NCBI GenBank assembly: GCA_964475735.1
Contig: CAYYYI010000006.1
Span: 1 to 47,241 of the forward strand
Source: UCB2 sp964475735
GTDB lineage: Bacteria > Chloroflexota > Dehalococcoidia > Tepidiformales > Tepidiformaceae
DNA length: 47,241 nucleotides
Reading direction: 5' to 3'
Shown: one piece after another, positions 15,540-23,906 of the stretch
Numbering within the stretch: position 1 is the stretch's first letter
How the letters are laid out: each line of letters opens with the position of its first letter
Made by a program: the position numbers and the translations under genes
The notes under the pieces: generated by a model
Told to the model about the DNA's origin: nothing
Seen by the model: only the letters and a program-made list of their open reading frames with translations
Databases searched by the model: none

Positions 15540-15622
15540 GCTCCGGAAAAGGCACGACGCGGGTGACCGCGCTCACGCAAAGCCCACGGGTCCCGCAGAG
15601 CGGGATGGCCGGGTTGCCAGGG
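15540..15622 (+). ncRNA. c-di-GMP-I (GEMM-I) riboswitch (predicted)
   Basis: The leader contains the two most diagnostic GEMM-I blocks in order: CACGCAAAGCCCACGGGTCC (15574-15593) and GGATGGCCGGGTTGCC (15603-15618). Upstream, AAAAGGCACGA is followed by a CGCGG-GTGA-CCGCG stem with a GNRA loop, the expected P1b tetraloop arm; CCCGC/GCGGG pairs in the second arm. After the aptamer a GGCGGC/GCCGCC hairpin (15627-15642) precedes the GGAG Shine-Dalgarno (15655-15658), a possible expression platform. The downstream gene encodes a putative sortase-anchored exoprotein, a typical c-di-GMP target. A cGAMP-type variant cannot be excluded. Confidence 0.75.
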
Positions 15623-15662
15623 AGATGGCGGCAGGCGCCGCCGCTCAGACGGCAGGAGACAG

Positions 15663-16586
15663 ATGCGGAACATTGTCAGGGCTCTTGTGGCAACCATGGT
15701 GTTCGGAGCGACGCTTCTCGCGTTCCAGGCGGCCTCCGCCTCTTCGGTGCTTACCGTGTCTGTCATCTCTCCCAGGCCAGTGCCCGCGGGATTCGACACG
15801 GCCCTGACCGTGCGCGCCGAAGGCGACCAACCAGAACTGGCGGAGCTGGAATACGTGGTGAGCGGCGGCGACATCCTTGGTGTTGTCTCGCTCAATGCCG
15901 TTGGCGCAGGGGTGGCTGAAGGCAACGTTTACGTGAGGCGCGACACCCCGGGCGAGGTGACGCTTGTGGTGAGATCGGCGGGCGTGGTTGTGGCCAGCGG
16001 ATCCGCGAAATTCGCTTCTTACGGACAGATCCAGGTGAGCGCGACGCTTGACGCGGACGCGCACGCCTCGGCGCGGACGTGGCGCTTCGAAGTGGTGGAC
16101 GCCTCCGGCAGCGTGATCGACACGATCTCTCTGGGAACCAGCGGCGGCGCGCCAACGGGCACAGCCGATTCCGCATGGCTGCCTTACGGGGCCTACACGG
16201 TGCGCCAGGTGCTCGGGAACGACACCCGAACCTCGTGCGGCGCGGGAGCCTTCTACGCTGTGTCCAGCCCGGCGGGTGGTGCGGCAAGTGTGCAGCTTTC
16301 GGCCCGGAGTGTGAGCGCGGAATTCGGCATCGAGCCCTGCGAAGACGCCCCGGCGAGCCTGGGCGTGAGCATCCCGGTCGACGTGATCGGGCCTTTCTCG
16401 CCCCTCGACGAGGTGCTGGGCGCGCGGCAGGCAGGGGCGCCGCTGCCGCCGGCGACGGGAACCGGCCTGGCATCCCGAGACAAGACGAGCGTAAACACCT
16501 TGTTCTTCGTACTTGCAGCCCTGGCGATGGCCCTTCCGGCGATGGCGGCCGGGCATCGGGCAGTGGCTTTGATTCGCAAGCAGTAG
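15663..16586 (+). CDS. secreted cell-surface protein with LPPATG-type sorting signal
   Basis: The 307-aa protein has a signal peptide (RALVATMVFGATLLAFQAASA), then Ig-like beta domains (SVISPRPVPAGFDTALTVRAEG; WRFEVVDASGSVIDTI). At the C-terminus LPPATG (261-266) is followed by a short polar stretch, a hydrophobic helix (TLFFVLAALAMALPAMAA) and a basic tail (HRAVALIRKQ): the tripartite layout of a cell-wall sorting signal, with one extra residue relative to LPxTG. A sortase lies at 24737. The start is ATG 15663 with GGCAGGAG upstream. A predicted c-di-GMP riboswitch controls it. Confidence 0.75.
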   Translation: MRNIVRALVATMVFGATLLAFQAASASSVLTVSVISPRPVPAGFDTALTVRAEGDQPELAELEYVVSGGDILGVVSLNAVGAGVAEGNVYVRRDTPGEVTLVVRSAGVVVASGSAKFASYGQIQVSATLDADAHASARTWRFEVVDASGSVIDTISLGTSGGAPTGTADSAWLPYGAYTVRQVLGNDTRTSCGAGAFYAVSSPAGGAASVQLSARSVSAEFGIEPCEDAPASLGVSIPVDVIGPFSPLDEVLGARQAGAPLPPATGTGLASRDKTSVNTLFFVLAALAMALPAMAAGHRAVALIRKQ

Positions 16587-16608
16587 ACCTGCCTCTCCTC
16601 CAACGCTC

Positions 16609-16642
16609 GAGGGGGAAGCGCTTTGGCCGGCGCTTCCCCCTC
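16609..16642 (+). terminator. strong hairpin after the sorting-signal gene
   Basis: GAGGGGGAAGCGC and GCGCTTCCCCCTC form a perfect 13-bp stem with an 8-nt loop, 22 bp after the stop. There is no T run, so it is either a terminator of the non-canonical kind or an RNA stabiliser. Confidence 0.55.
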
Positions 16643-16697
16643 AGGCGTAAAGGGCGGCGGGCAGGGATTTCCTGATCACCTGTCTTAGCGATAGAGC

Positions 16698-16727
16698 TTG
16701 ACTTAGCAGCCCGGATCGGGCTAAATC
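16698..16727 (+). promoter_or_regulatory. possible promoter with overlapping palindrome
   Basis: TTGACT (16698-16703) and TAAATC (16722-16727) are 18 bp apart. The spacer contains AGCCCG-gat-CGGGCT, an inverted repeat that could be an operator. CTTAGC is also directly repeated at 16684 and 16702. It would drive the 1238-aa protein gene. Confidence 0.4.
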
Positions 16728-16840
16728 AGGGGCGGTACACACGCGCAATCGGTGTGTCGAGTCGCCGTTTGCGCGAGTGAAGTCTGGGAAGGTTGGACGA
16801 GGCGTCCGGCGGGGTACGCCCAGGAGTCCCAAGGGATTCT

Positions 16841-19800
16841 ATGGGGAACGTGCGTCGCCGGTTTGTTTTGTGCGCGATGGCGGCTCTGCTGGTGGCGGCG
16901 GTGGCCGGGAGCGGAGCTGACCTGAGGGACCCCGGCCGGGTGCACGCCGCCCCGGGCGAGGCGTTTACGAAGGTTGACCCACCGAAGCTCTACGCGGGCG
17001 ACTTCTCCCACGGCGCCGCGGTGCTGGCGCAGGCGAACCCCACGCTCGGGCTTGTTGGCTACTGCGTCGAGGTGGATGGCTCCGGAGTCGCGGTGACCGG
17101 GCTCACCAATGGCTTCACCGTGACCGCCGGGAGCACAGTCACGGACACGGACTACTACAACGGCACCACGCCGGGCGATTCCACGGACGACGTCTATTGC
17201 GCAACCATCCAGGCGGCCGCCGCGGGGACGAAGCTGACGCTTTCGTGGACCTACACCGGCGGGTCGCTGCCCATCACAATCGAGCTCGAGATCGAGATTG
17301 TGACCGTCACGTTGCAGGGATGGGATGGTGTCGTCGGCGGCGCCGCGACCGTGTGCACCGTGGGCTGGGACCCCAGCTTCCTGACCGGCGAAGCATCGAA
17401 CACACTGCCGGCCGCCCCTAACCAGCTCGACAGGGTGGAAGCGGGAGACTGGACAGCCAGCGCGGGGACGATCACGGGCGTCTTCAAGAACACAACGACA
17501 GGCGAATGGTGCGTTGGGATAACCGACCCGTCCACTCAGGCGGACATTGACGTCACGTTCTCCTTCTACGCCGTCTACAAGCTCAGCACGACAACCGACG
17601 ACCAGCTTCACACGATCGGGTCGCTGACGAACAACATCGTGGACATCAACGATGTCGACTTTTCGGAGTTGCGGCACGTGGCGCTCGGCGGGCAACTGAT
17701 GCCGCAACAGGACGCGAACGAGAACGTGGTGGGCGCGACGCACTACGCCTGCATCATCCCATCGGCAGTTGGCGACGTGATTAGTACCAACGACATCCAC
17801 TTCACGGGCAGCGGGGCGAACGTTTCGGGTCTGCACACGTTCAATGATGGGGCCGGCAGCAGCCCGAACTTCCCGGGCGTGGTCGATGGGACCATCTGCC
17901 TGGGGTGGACTTCCACGCAGCCGGGAGAGCACTTCCTGACGCTTTCGTTCACGAAGAACGTGGGAACCCTGGGCCTGGGCGTCCGGAACGTGTCGTGGGA
18001 CACGAACGGGGACAACAACGACCAGGACGCGGCCACCAGCGGGCCCAGCAACCGGGCGCTACTGAAGCAGTGGAACACGATTTCGCGGACGGAGATCACG
18101 ACCGGCCCGGACCCTCGCGACCCGGAGACCTCACCCGAGGACATCATCACGAACAAGTCCAGGGTGCAGGCGATCCAGTACAACGTGAGTTCGGGGCGAT
18201 ACCTGTCGGGGAAGATCACGCTCACGGAGTGGGTGTTTGGCGGCCACACGGGCCCAACCGGGCCGCTGGTTGATCTCGCCCTGGAAGGGGTCGTGCTGGT
18301 GATTCGTATCGAAGGGGGCTGCGGCTACTTCCTTTCGGAGTCGTCGCCGCCGGTCAATCTGGGGTCAACGATCTCGGGTGTTTCGTACGGCGGGCGATTC
18401 GAACGCGGGCCCAGCACGGCAGACCTCGGGGAGCCGCTCGGCGATGGGCCCGACGACATTTCGTTCACCATCGACAACGACGGTGGGTGCACGCCGTCGT
18501 CCGTAACCAGGGTCGAAATCGACGCCTACTACCCGGGGAACCCAAACGTGTTCTTCGGGACCGAGTACGTCGACGTGTCGTTCGAGTTCACCGTCGGAGC
18601 GAAGACGCCGCGCGTCGCCTGGGCCGGCGACCGGGTAAAGCTCACCTACTCACTCTCGTACACCGACAGCTGTCCGCTGGCGGCGAACACTGTCGTATTC
18701 GTGAGACCCGATGGCCAGCCCGGTGGCTTCGTGGGGAGCTCGCCGGATAGTCACTCGGTGGTGCTGGGCGCGGACTGTGCGGCCGAGGTCGCCTACGAGA
18801 GCGACATGCCCGGCGAGGTCGACATTGAGGTCTTCGTGACGGGCAATGAGTTCTCGAAGGTCGCCTTCCCGATCTACTTCCTCGCCTTCGAGGACCTGAC
18901 CACGACCGTATCGAGCACACTGAACGTTTCCGAGATCGGCGATCTCAGCGCCACTGCGCGCGGCTGGTTTGTGGGCAACAATCCTTCGGGCCGGCCCGCG
19001 GAGACGAAACCCGACGGGCGCACGGTCCCGGCCGACCGCTGGATCCTGCCAACCGACTGGGAAACGATTCGCGGCGACGCGGACTCGCGCAAGAACTGGC
19101 CTTCCTCGGCTCCGATGCCAGTTGCCTACGTGACATTCATGATGGAGCGGGAGGAAGTCGAAAACAGCTGGGCCAAGGGCATCAAGACCGGCGATTCCGG
19201 GTGGATGGTGCTCGATGGGACGGAGTCGTTCATCAACGTCAACCCCGTCACCGGCCTCCCCAGTGTCCTCGGGACAGTCGAACGGCCGCGGATACTGACA
19301 GACGCCACGGATTCGAGCGGAATCGGGACGGTCGACACATTCGGTGACCTTAACCTCACCTATGAGGGTTGCCTGGCCAATCCGCACACCGGGAACCCGC
19401 ACTGCTCCGAGGGGAACGTGGTGGGGCATACGCGTTACTTCGCAATCGCGGATTACCCGGCGCGCCGCGGGGGGACTTTGCCCCCGGCGCGCTCCAATGT
19501 AGCCCAGACCGATTGGACCTGGGCCGGGTACAAAGAGCTCACGGTCGTCGACACGGATTCGCCCGCGATCAAGTACGTTGTCGCCCACTTGAAGGACCGT
19601 GACGGGTATTGCGACGCGAAGTCGTTCCACAACGCCCTGGGCATCCCGTTGCAGTGGGAGATAGACGCGGGGGATGGCGTGATCATCGGGGTGGAGGGGA
19701 TGCCATGGTCGGTCAGCGGCAACAAGCGGGCGGCATCGACAACCACGTTCGACACCGTTGATGACCTTGGCAGACCGCTTAACGAAGACATCGCGAAGCC

Positions 19801-20557
19801 ACCTGTGTCAGACGACGAATGCCAGGCCTGGATCAAGGTGAGCAACAGCGTGCTGACGGCGACGAACGTGCGCGTCTCGTTCCCGCCGCCGCCTTCGCCT
19901 CCGCCGGGGGAAGTCAGGGTGACTGGGCTTACGTGCGAAGGCGGCGAAGAGGTGACCATCACCAACAAGGGCTCGAACCTCGTTTCGCTGGCCGGGTTCT
20001 CGCTACGCAGCCGGCCGGAGAACTATCTCGACCCCGAGCAATACCTGGGCATCTACGGCTTCCTGGAGCCGGGTGAGAGCCGGACGTTCCCCGCCGGACC
20101 TAACGCCACAGTCATGGACTGGCAGTACACCAACGACCAGGTTTTCGTGGACGGCGACCCGGACGACTGGGCGCGGCTTGTATGGAACGGATTTGAGATG
20201 AGCCGGATGTACTGCGACGGCCGCCAGGTTGATCCTCCCATTCCGGACACGCTGCCGCTGGACGGCGAAGGCGAGATCGTGGTGGATATCACCGTCCAAT
20301 TCGGCGCGCAGAAAAACAAGCTGCTGGAGACGGGCTGGAACCTGGTGACAGCCGGTCGCAACGGGACGATAAGGGCGGCCCTCGCCGGGAACGACGAGAA
20401 GGTGGCGGCCATCTACACCTGGAACGCCATTACAGGCCGTTGGGAGCTGTACACGCCCGGTGGGCCGGGCTTCCTGAACACGTTCGACTCGTTCCGGGCA
20501 GGTGGGGCCTACTGGGTCCAGGTCAAGCAGCCGTTTACGCTTTACGTTCCCGATTGA
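16841..20557 (+). CDS. large secreted surface protein with lamin-tail-like and C-terminal GWN domains
   Basis: This 1238-aa protein begins with a signal peptide (RRRFVLCAMAALLVAAVAGSG). Most of it is beta-rich, Thr/Asp-rich sequence resembling repeated Ig-like modules. After a short Pro-rich linker (FPPPPSPPPGE) comes a lamin-tail-like domain: VRVTGLTCEGGEEVTITNKG, LAGFSLRSR, FLEPGESRTF. The last ~79 residues form the GWN domain shared with three other exoproteins in this window (GWNLV...IYTWNAITGRWELYTPGGP). ATG 16841 is preceded by AAGGGA. No transmembrane anchor follows, so attachment may depend on the GWN domain. Function is unknown. Confidence 0.8.
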   Translation: MGNVRRRFVLCAMAALLVAAVAGSGADLRDPGRVHAAPGEAFTKVDPPKLYAGDFSHGAAVLAQANPTLGLVGYCVEVDGSGVAVTGLTNGFTVTAGSTVTDTDYYNGTTPGDSTDDVYCATIQAAAAGTKLTLSWTYTGGSLPITIELEIEIVTVTLQGWDGVVGGAATVCTVGWDPSFLTGEASNTLPAAPNQLDRVEAGDWTASAGTITGVFKNTTTGEWCVGITDPSTQADIDVTFSFYAVYKLSTTTDDQLHTIGSLTNNIVDINDVDFSELRHVALGGQLMPQQDANENVVGATHYACIIPSAVGDVISTNDIHFTGSGANVSGLHTFNDGAGSSPNFPGVVDGTICLGWTSTQPGEHFLTLSFTKNVGTLGLGVRNVSWDTNGDNNDQDAATSGPSNRALLKQWNTISRTEITTGPDPRDPETSPEDIITNKSRVQAIQYNVSSGRYLSGKITLTEWVFGGHTGPTGPLVDLALEGVVLVIRIEGGCGYFLSESSPPVNLGSTISGVSYGGRFERGPSTADLGEPLGDGPDDISFTIDNDGGCTPSSVTRVEIDAYYPGNPNVFFGTEYVDVSFEFTVGAKTPRVAWAGDRVKLTYSLSYTDSCPLAANTVVFVRPDGQPGGFVGSSPDSHSVVLGADCAAEVAYESDMPGEVDIEVFVTGNEFSKVAFPIYFLAFEDLTTTVSSTLNVSEIGDLSATARGWFVGNNPSGRPAETKPDGRTVPADRWILPTDWETIRGDADSRKNWPSSAPMPVAYVTFMMEREEVENSWAKGIKTGDSGWMVLDGTESFINVNPVTGLPSVLGTVERPRILTDATDSSGIGTVDTFGDLNLTYEGCLANPHTGNPHCSEGNVVGHTRYFAIADYPARRGGTLPPARSNVAQTDWTWAGYKELTVVDTDSPAIKYVVAHLKDRDGYCDAKSFHNALGIPLQWEIDAGDGVIIGVEGMPWSVSGNKRAASTTTFDTVDDLGRPLNEDIAKPPVSDDECQAWIKVSNSVLTATNVRVSFPPPPSPPPGEVRVTGLTCEGGEEVTITNKGSNLVSLAGFSLRSRPENYLDPEQYLGIYGFLEPGESRTFPAGPNATVMDWQYTNDQVFVDGDPDDWARLVWNGFEMSRMYCDGRQVDPPIPDTLPLDGEGEIVVDITVQFGAQKNKLLETGWNLVTAGRNGTIRAALAGNDEKVAAIYTWNAITGRWELYTPGGPGFLNTFDSFRAGGAYWVQVKQPFTLYVPD
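20318..20554 (+). other. GWN-type C-terminal domain, copy 1
   Basis: These 79 residues of the 1238-aa protein carry GWNLV, IYTWNAITGRW, YTPGGPGFLNTF and AYWVQV, the recurring block discussed in the findings. Copies also lie at 25709-25942, 34640-34876 and 35892-36113. Confidence 0.7.
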
Positions 20558-20629
20558 TGCCACTAGGGCCAGGCTGGGTTACCCTCGGACTTGCCGTCAC
20601 CAATCCTTCCCGCAGGAATGGCAGAACCA

Positions 20630-21379
20630 ATGAAACCCTTCTTTCGCGCCGCCGCGCTGGCAACGGCATGCATCGGCGCACTGATGGCCGGCACGGCCAT
20701 CGCACAGTTCCAACCCCCTTCGACGGTGTTTGGGTCGATCAATGACCAGGCAGGGCCGGTTGAGGCCGGGCTGCCCGTAACCGCCTACATCGGCGGCCAG
20801 CTTTGTGGTACGGGGAAGACCGAATACACCGGCGATGGCGAAGCGCGCGTGACGGTGTACGCCGTCAACGTCTCATCGCGCGAGGACAAGCAGGGCTGCG
20901 GCGTGGAGGGCATTCCCATCACCGTCAAGATCGGTGACCGCACGGCCGGCCAGGAGGCGAAGTGGCGGGCGGGGCCGGTGCGGCTGGACGTGACCTTCGG
21001 GGACGTCACTCCCGTTCCGATCCCCACGTTCACGCCCGCGCCCACAAGGACGCCCACGCCTCCGCCGCCAACGAACACGACCACCCCGGTGGCCACCGGC
21101 ACAGCCACGCCCACCGAGGAGTTGGGAACGATACCGGCTGGCTCTCCAGGCGCAGGTTCGCCAGTTCCCACGCTGAAGGGCGGGGTGACAAGCTCCCGTC
21201 CGGGCAATCTCCAATCGAATGACGGCGACGATGGAGGGTTCCCGCTCTGGGCGGTCGTCATCATCGTGCTGGGCGGTATCGCCGTGGTTGGCGGTGGGGT
21301 TGGCTACGCCATGTCGCGAGGCCGGAACGAGGACGACGATGGCGGTCCATTCGAGTCCCCAGGAGACAGCGCGGAGTAG
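20630..21379 (+). CDS. secreted PSTxxGS-domain protein with C-terminal membrane anchor, paralog A
   Basis: The 249-aa product has a signal peptide ending at AIA-Q near residue 26, then a ~100-residue beta domain starting PPSTVFGSINDQ and including AYIGGQLC and GCGVEGIPITVKIG. A Thr/Pro linker follows, then a membrane helix (LWAVVIIVLGGIAVVGGGVGYAM) and an acidic tail. The domain is clearly homologous to that in the gene at 23907. Two cysteines conserved between the copies probably form a disulfide. ATG 20630 was chosen over 20618 on SD spacing (AGGA at 20614). A hairpin terminator follows. Confidence 0.75.
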   Translation: MKPFFRAAALATACIGALMAGTAIAQFQPPSTVFGSINDQAGPVEAGLPVTAYIGGQLCGTGKTEYTGDGEARVTVYAVNVSSREDKQGCGVEGIPITVKIGDRTAGQEAKWRAGPVRLDVTFGDVTPVPIPTFTPAPTRTPTPPPPTNTTTPVATGTATPTEELGTIPAGSPGAGSPVPTLKGGVTSSRPGNLQSNDGDDGGFPLWAVVIIVLGGIAVVGGGVGYAMSRGRNEDDDGGPFESPGDSAE

Positions 21380-21415
21380 GGAGCGCGGACTCCGGAGCAA
21401 AGAACACGGCACCGA

Positions 21416-21447
21416 GGAAGGCCGGTGGGGCAACTCACCGGCCTTCC
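21416..21447. terminator. bidirectional intrinsic terminator between convergent genes
   Basis: GGAAGGCCGGTG and CACCGGCCTTCC form a perfect 12-bp stem with an 8-nt loop, followed by TGTTT on the plus strand. It lies between convergent stops at 21379 and 21472. Confidence 0.7.
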
Positions 21448-21471
21448 TGTTTGGGACCTCCGAGGGAAGTC

Positions 21472-22437
21472 TTAGCCGAGGAAGATCATGGCGTAGAAGT
21501 GGCGGCCATCGGGGGTCGTAAGCTCGCCAATGCCGATGCGGAAGAAGTCCCCGGCGAGGATGTTCGCCTTGTGGGTCGGGCTGCGCATGAGGGCGGCCAC
21601 CGCCCGCTCGGGGGACTCGGCCACGCCATAGTTGTTCATGGCCAGGTTCTCGCCCGCCCAGGCGTAGCTCGTGTAGCCGAAGTGGGCCAGCAGCTCCACG
21701 TACATGGAGTAGCCGTAGGGGTCGGTGTGGCCGAAGTAGTTCTGATCGACGAGCTGCTGGACGCGGATGCGGGCGATGCGGCTGAGGTTCTGGTCAAAGG
21801 CGTAGGGGGCCAGGCCAGCGGCGGCACGCTCGGCGTTCAGCCCATCGAGGAGCCTCTGCTCAAGAGCGGTCACGCCCCCGGCAGCCGGCTCGGGGACGTA
21901 GAAGTTTGGCTTTGCCGGGACGGCCGCGGGTGCGGCGGGCTGCTCGGCGACAGGCGGCGCTTCGGCGGCGGGAGCGGCTGCCGGTACAACCGGCGCCGGG
22001 GCCACGGGGGCAACCGGGGCGGCAGGCGCGACCGGAGCCGCTGCAACCGGGGGCGCCACGGGCACGACGGCAGGAGCAGACACGGGCTCAGTGGCGGGAG
22101 CAGGGACGAACAGCGCCGCCAGCAGATCCTGCGGGAGCTCGGGGAGGGCGTTGAGGGCTGCGCCGGGACTCAGCTCGATCGCGGGCTGCGCGGGAGCGGC
22201 AAAGGCGATTTCGGCCGGCGGCGCCACGCGGGGGGCGCTGGCCAGGACAGGCGGTGAGACTCCGGGCGCCACGCGCGGAATGGCAGCGCCGTTTCCGTTC
22301 GCGGCGAAGGTCAGGGCCAGACCAAGGCCCGCGCCGGCAGCGAGGCCGGCAAGGTAGAGCGGCAGGAATCTGCCAACGTGGGATCCACGCGCAACGCCGG
22401 CGACGCCGCCCGCGCGAGGCAGTTCGAACAAGGCCAT
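21472..22437 (-). CDS. membrane-anchored CAP (SCP/PR-1) domain protein
   Basis: The 321-aa protein has an N-terminal membrane helix (FLPLYLAGLAAGAGLGLALTFA, residues ~24-45), an Ala/Pro/Val-rich linker of about 150 residues and a C-terminal CAP domain. CAP motifs are visible: LLDGLNAERAAAGLAPY, YFGHTDPYG, AWAGENLAMNNYG and MRSPTHKANIL, including the His and Glu residues of the conserved cavity. Bacterial CAP proteins are extracytoplasmic and mostly of unknown activity. It lies opposite the exoprotein genes and shares a terminator with the PSTxxGS gene. Confidence 0.88.
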   Translation of the reverse strand: MALFELPRAGGVAGVARGSHVGRFLPLYLAGLAAGAGLGLALTFAANGNGAAIPRVAPGVSPPVLASAPRVAPPAEIAFAAPAQPAIELSPGAALNALPELPQDLLAALFVPAPATEPVSAPAVVPVAPPVAAAPVAPAAPVAPVAPAPVVPAAAPAAEAPPVAEQPAAPAAVPAKPNFYVPEPAAGGVTALEQRLLDGLNAERAAAGLAPYAFDQNLSRIARIRVQQLVDQNYFGHTDPYGYSMYVELLAHFGYTSYAWAGENLAMNNYGVAESPERAVAALMRSPTHKANILAGDFFRIGIGELTTPDGRHFYAMIFLG

Positions 22438-22755
22438 TGGTTTCCTCCCCGCAAGCCGCCGTGCCGGTGGCTATCGAGCCGCCGCAGGGGCCTCACTGGG
22501 GGAGTTCGGCCGCGCCCGGGGTGGTCAAACGGGGGTATGGGAGGAGGGGCGGTTACAGCTCCGTGGCATGGTCACCCGCCGTTTCCCAAGCGGGACCAAC
22601 AAGCGGCGCGGAACATGCGGAAGTGGACGCGAAGTTGCCGTGGGGCGGCTTGCCGGCGCCCGGGGACGCCGCTCGCCGGGTTGCGCGAAAAGGACCAGGT
22701 GGGGCTTGCGGTGGCGCGGGAGCGGGCCCGGCCCGTGTCAGCGGATGGCCGGTGC
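22438..22755. other. intergenic sequence left of the scaffold gap
   Basis: No gene is supported. The minus-strand frame reading through the gap ends at 22738, but the gap length is unknown, so the true 3' end of the RodZ-like gene may be elsewhere. I see no tRNA or repeat here. Confidence 0.5.
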
Positions 22756-22855
22756 NNNNNNNNNNNNNNNNNNNNNNNNNNNNNNNNNNNNNNNNNNNNN
22801 NNNNNNNNNNNNNNNNNNNNNNNNNNNNNNNNNNNNNNNNNNNNNNNNNNNNNNN
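22756..22855. other. scaffold gap of exactly 100 N
   Basis: A round 100-N run marks an unknown-length assembly gap. It falls in the Thr/Pro-rich C-terminal part of the RodZ-like gene, a low-complexity region that often breaks assemblies. Confidence 0.98.
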
Positions 22856-23808
22856 GGCGTGGGCATCGGCGTAGGAGGCACGAGCGTCGCGGTTGGAGAC
22901 GGCGTCGGGCTGGGCGTGTGAGTCGGAGTCGCCGCGGGCTTCGGCGGGGTCGCGGTTGGCGGCGGCGTGGGCGTCGCGGGGGTACCCGTGGGAGAAGGCG
23001 AGCCGGGCGTGCCACCGGGCGAAGGGCTGGCGCTGACCGTGGGGCTCGGGCTGGCGGTCGCCGAGGGTGTAGCCGAACCCACGGGGATAACCGTTCCTGC
23101 GACACGGGTAGGAGTTGGGGTCTCGGTTTCGCCAGCGGCGGGGCTGGAATCGTCGTCGCCTCCCCCGCCAGTAAGCGAAAGAATTGCTATCGCACCCACA
23201 AGGATGACGATGAGGGCGACGCCGGCCAGGGCGAGCATGCGCACGGTGTTTCCGCCGTCGCGCTCGTAGGGGTCCCTTTCAGAAAGCACGCCAGCAACGC
23301 GGCGGGGCCGGAAGACAGCCTCCTCGGGCGGGTAGGCGGGCTCAGGCCCGGGCCCGGAAGCGAATGGCTCGGAGGGCAGATCTTCGGGACTCCCGGAAGG
23401 CGGCTCCGGCGACCACTCCTCTTCCGGGGTCGCGGACTCGCCGGCAAACACCGGTGGAACCGGGGTGGGCGCGAGGCGCGGAGCGGGCCGGAAGGGGTCC
23501 GGCCGCGCCTGGGGTGCGCCCGGGCCGGGGGGGCGCGGCCCGCCAACAAAAGCGTCCGGGCCAGCCACAGGCGAGCCGCCATCCTGGAGCCGGGCCAGCA
23601 ATGGAGTCGCGTCAAGGCGCAGGTAGTTGGCGTAGGAGCGGAGAAAGCCGCGGACGTAGACGGGTGCGGGGAGTGCCTCGAACTGCTCTTCTTCGAGCGC
23701 TTCCAGGAAGCGCGGCGAGATACGGGTGTCCTGGGCTGCCTGCTCGATAGTCAGCCCGCGCCCGACGCGCGCGTTGCGGAGTGTCTCGCCGATGCCGTCC
23801 ACATACAC
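22856..23808 (-). CDS. RodZ-like HTH membrane protein, C-terminus lost in gap
   Basis: The cytoplasmic N-terminus is an XRE/RodZ-type helix-turn-helix: IGETLRNARVGRGLTIEQAA, TRISPRFLEALE, FEALPAPVYVRGFLRSYANY (residues ~6-70). A Pro-rich linker, a membrane helix (MLALAGVALIVILVGAIAIL, near residue 200) and a Thr/Pro/Ser-rich extracytoplasmic tail follow until the N gap. RodZ-family proteins link cell-shape machinery to the envelope, but here only the HTH and membrane topology are certain. The start is GTG 23808 or GTG 23802. If the gap really were 100 bp, the frame would stop at 22738. Confidence 0.8.
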
Positions 23809-23906
23809 CCCGATGGGAGAGGTTGAACATAAGGTATGCGGTAATTGTGAAACGGGCGAGAGTGGCTGCTTTGGCGTGTCGCCGGTGGCGGGGCTACCAT
23901 CAGGGT

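Larger units (their letters stand above)
15356..15662. other. divergent intergenic region with long plus-strand leader
   Basis: This 307-bp region separates the minus-strand lipoprotein from the plus-strand exoprotein. A TATATT -10 candidate (15471-15476) with a weak ATGACT -35 at 15446 would give a ~180-nt leader for the plus gene, which holds the riboswitch at 15540-15622. I see no gene in it. Confidence 0.6.

Noticed and set aside
15483..15540. Small ORF in the leader before the c-di-GMP riboswitch
   Set aside because: The short frames lack an SD and have no conserved features; the region is better explained as untranslated leader.
21200..21379. Sortase sorting signal at the C-terminus of the 249-aa PSTxxGS protein
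   Set aside because: A membrane helix is present but no LPxTG-like motif precedes it and the tail is acidic, so it is an ordinary membrane anchor.
22438..22755. tRNA gene near the gap
   Set aside because: No cloverleaf, T-loop GTTC or acceptor pairing could be found on either strand; the whole window shows no tRNA or rRNA.
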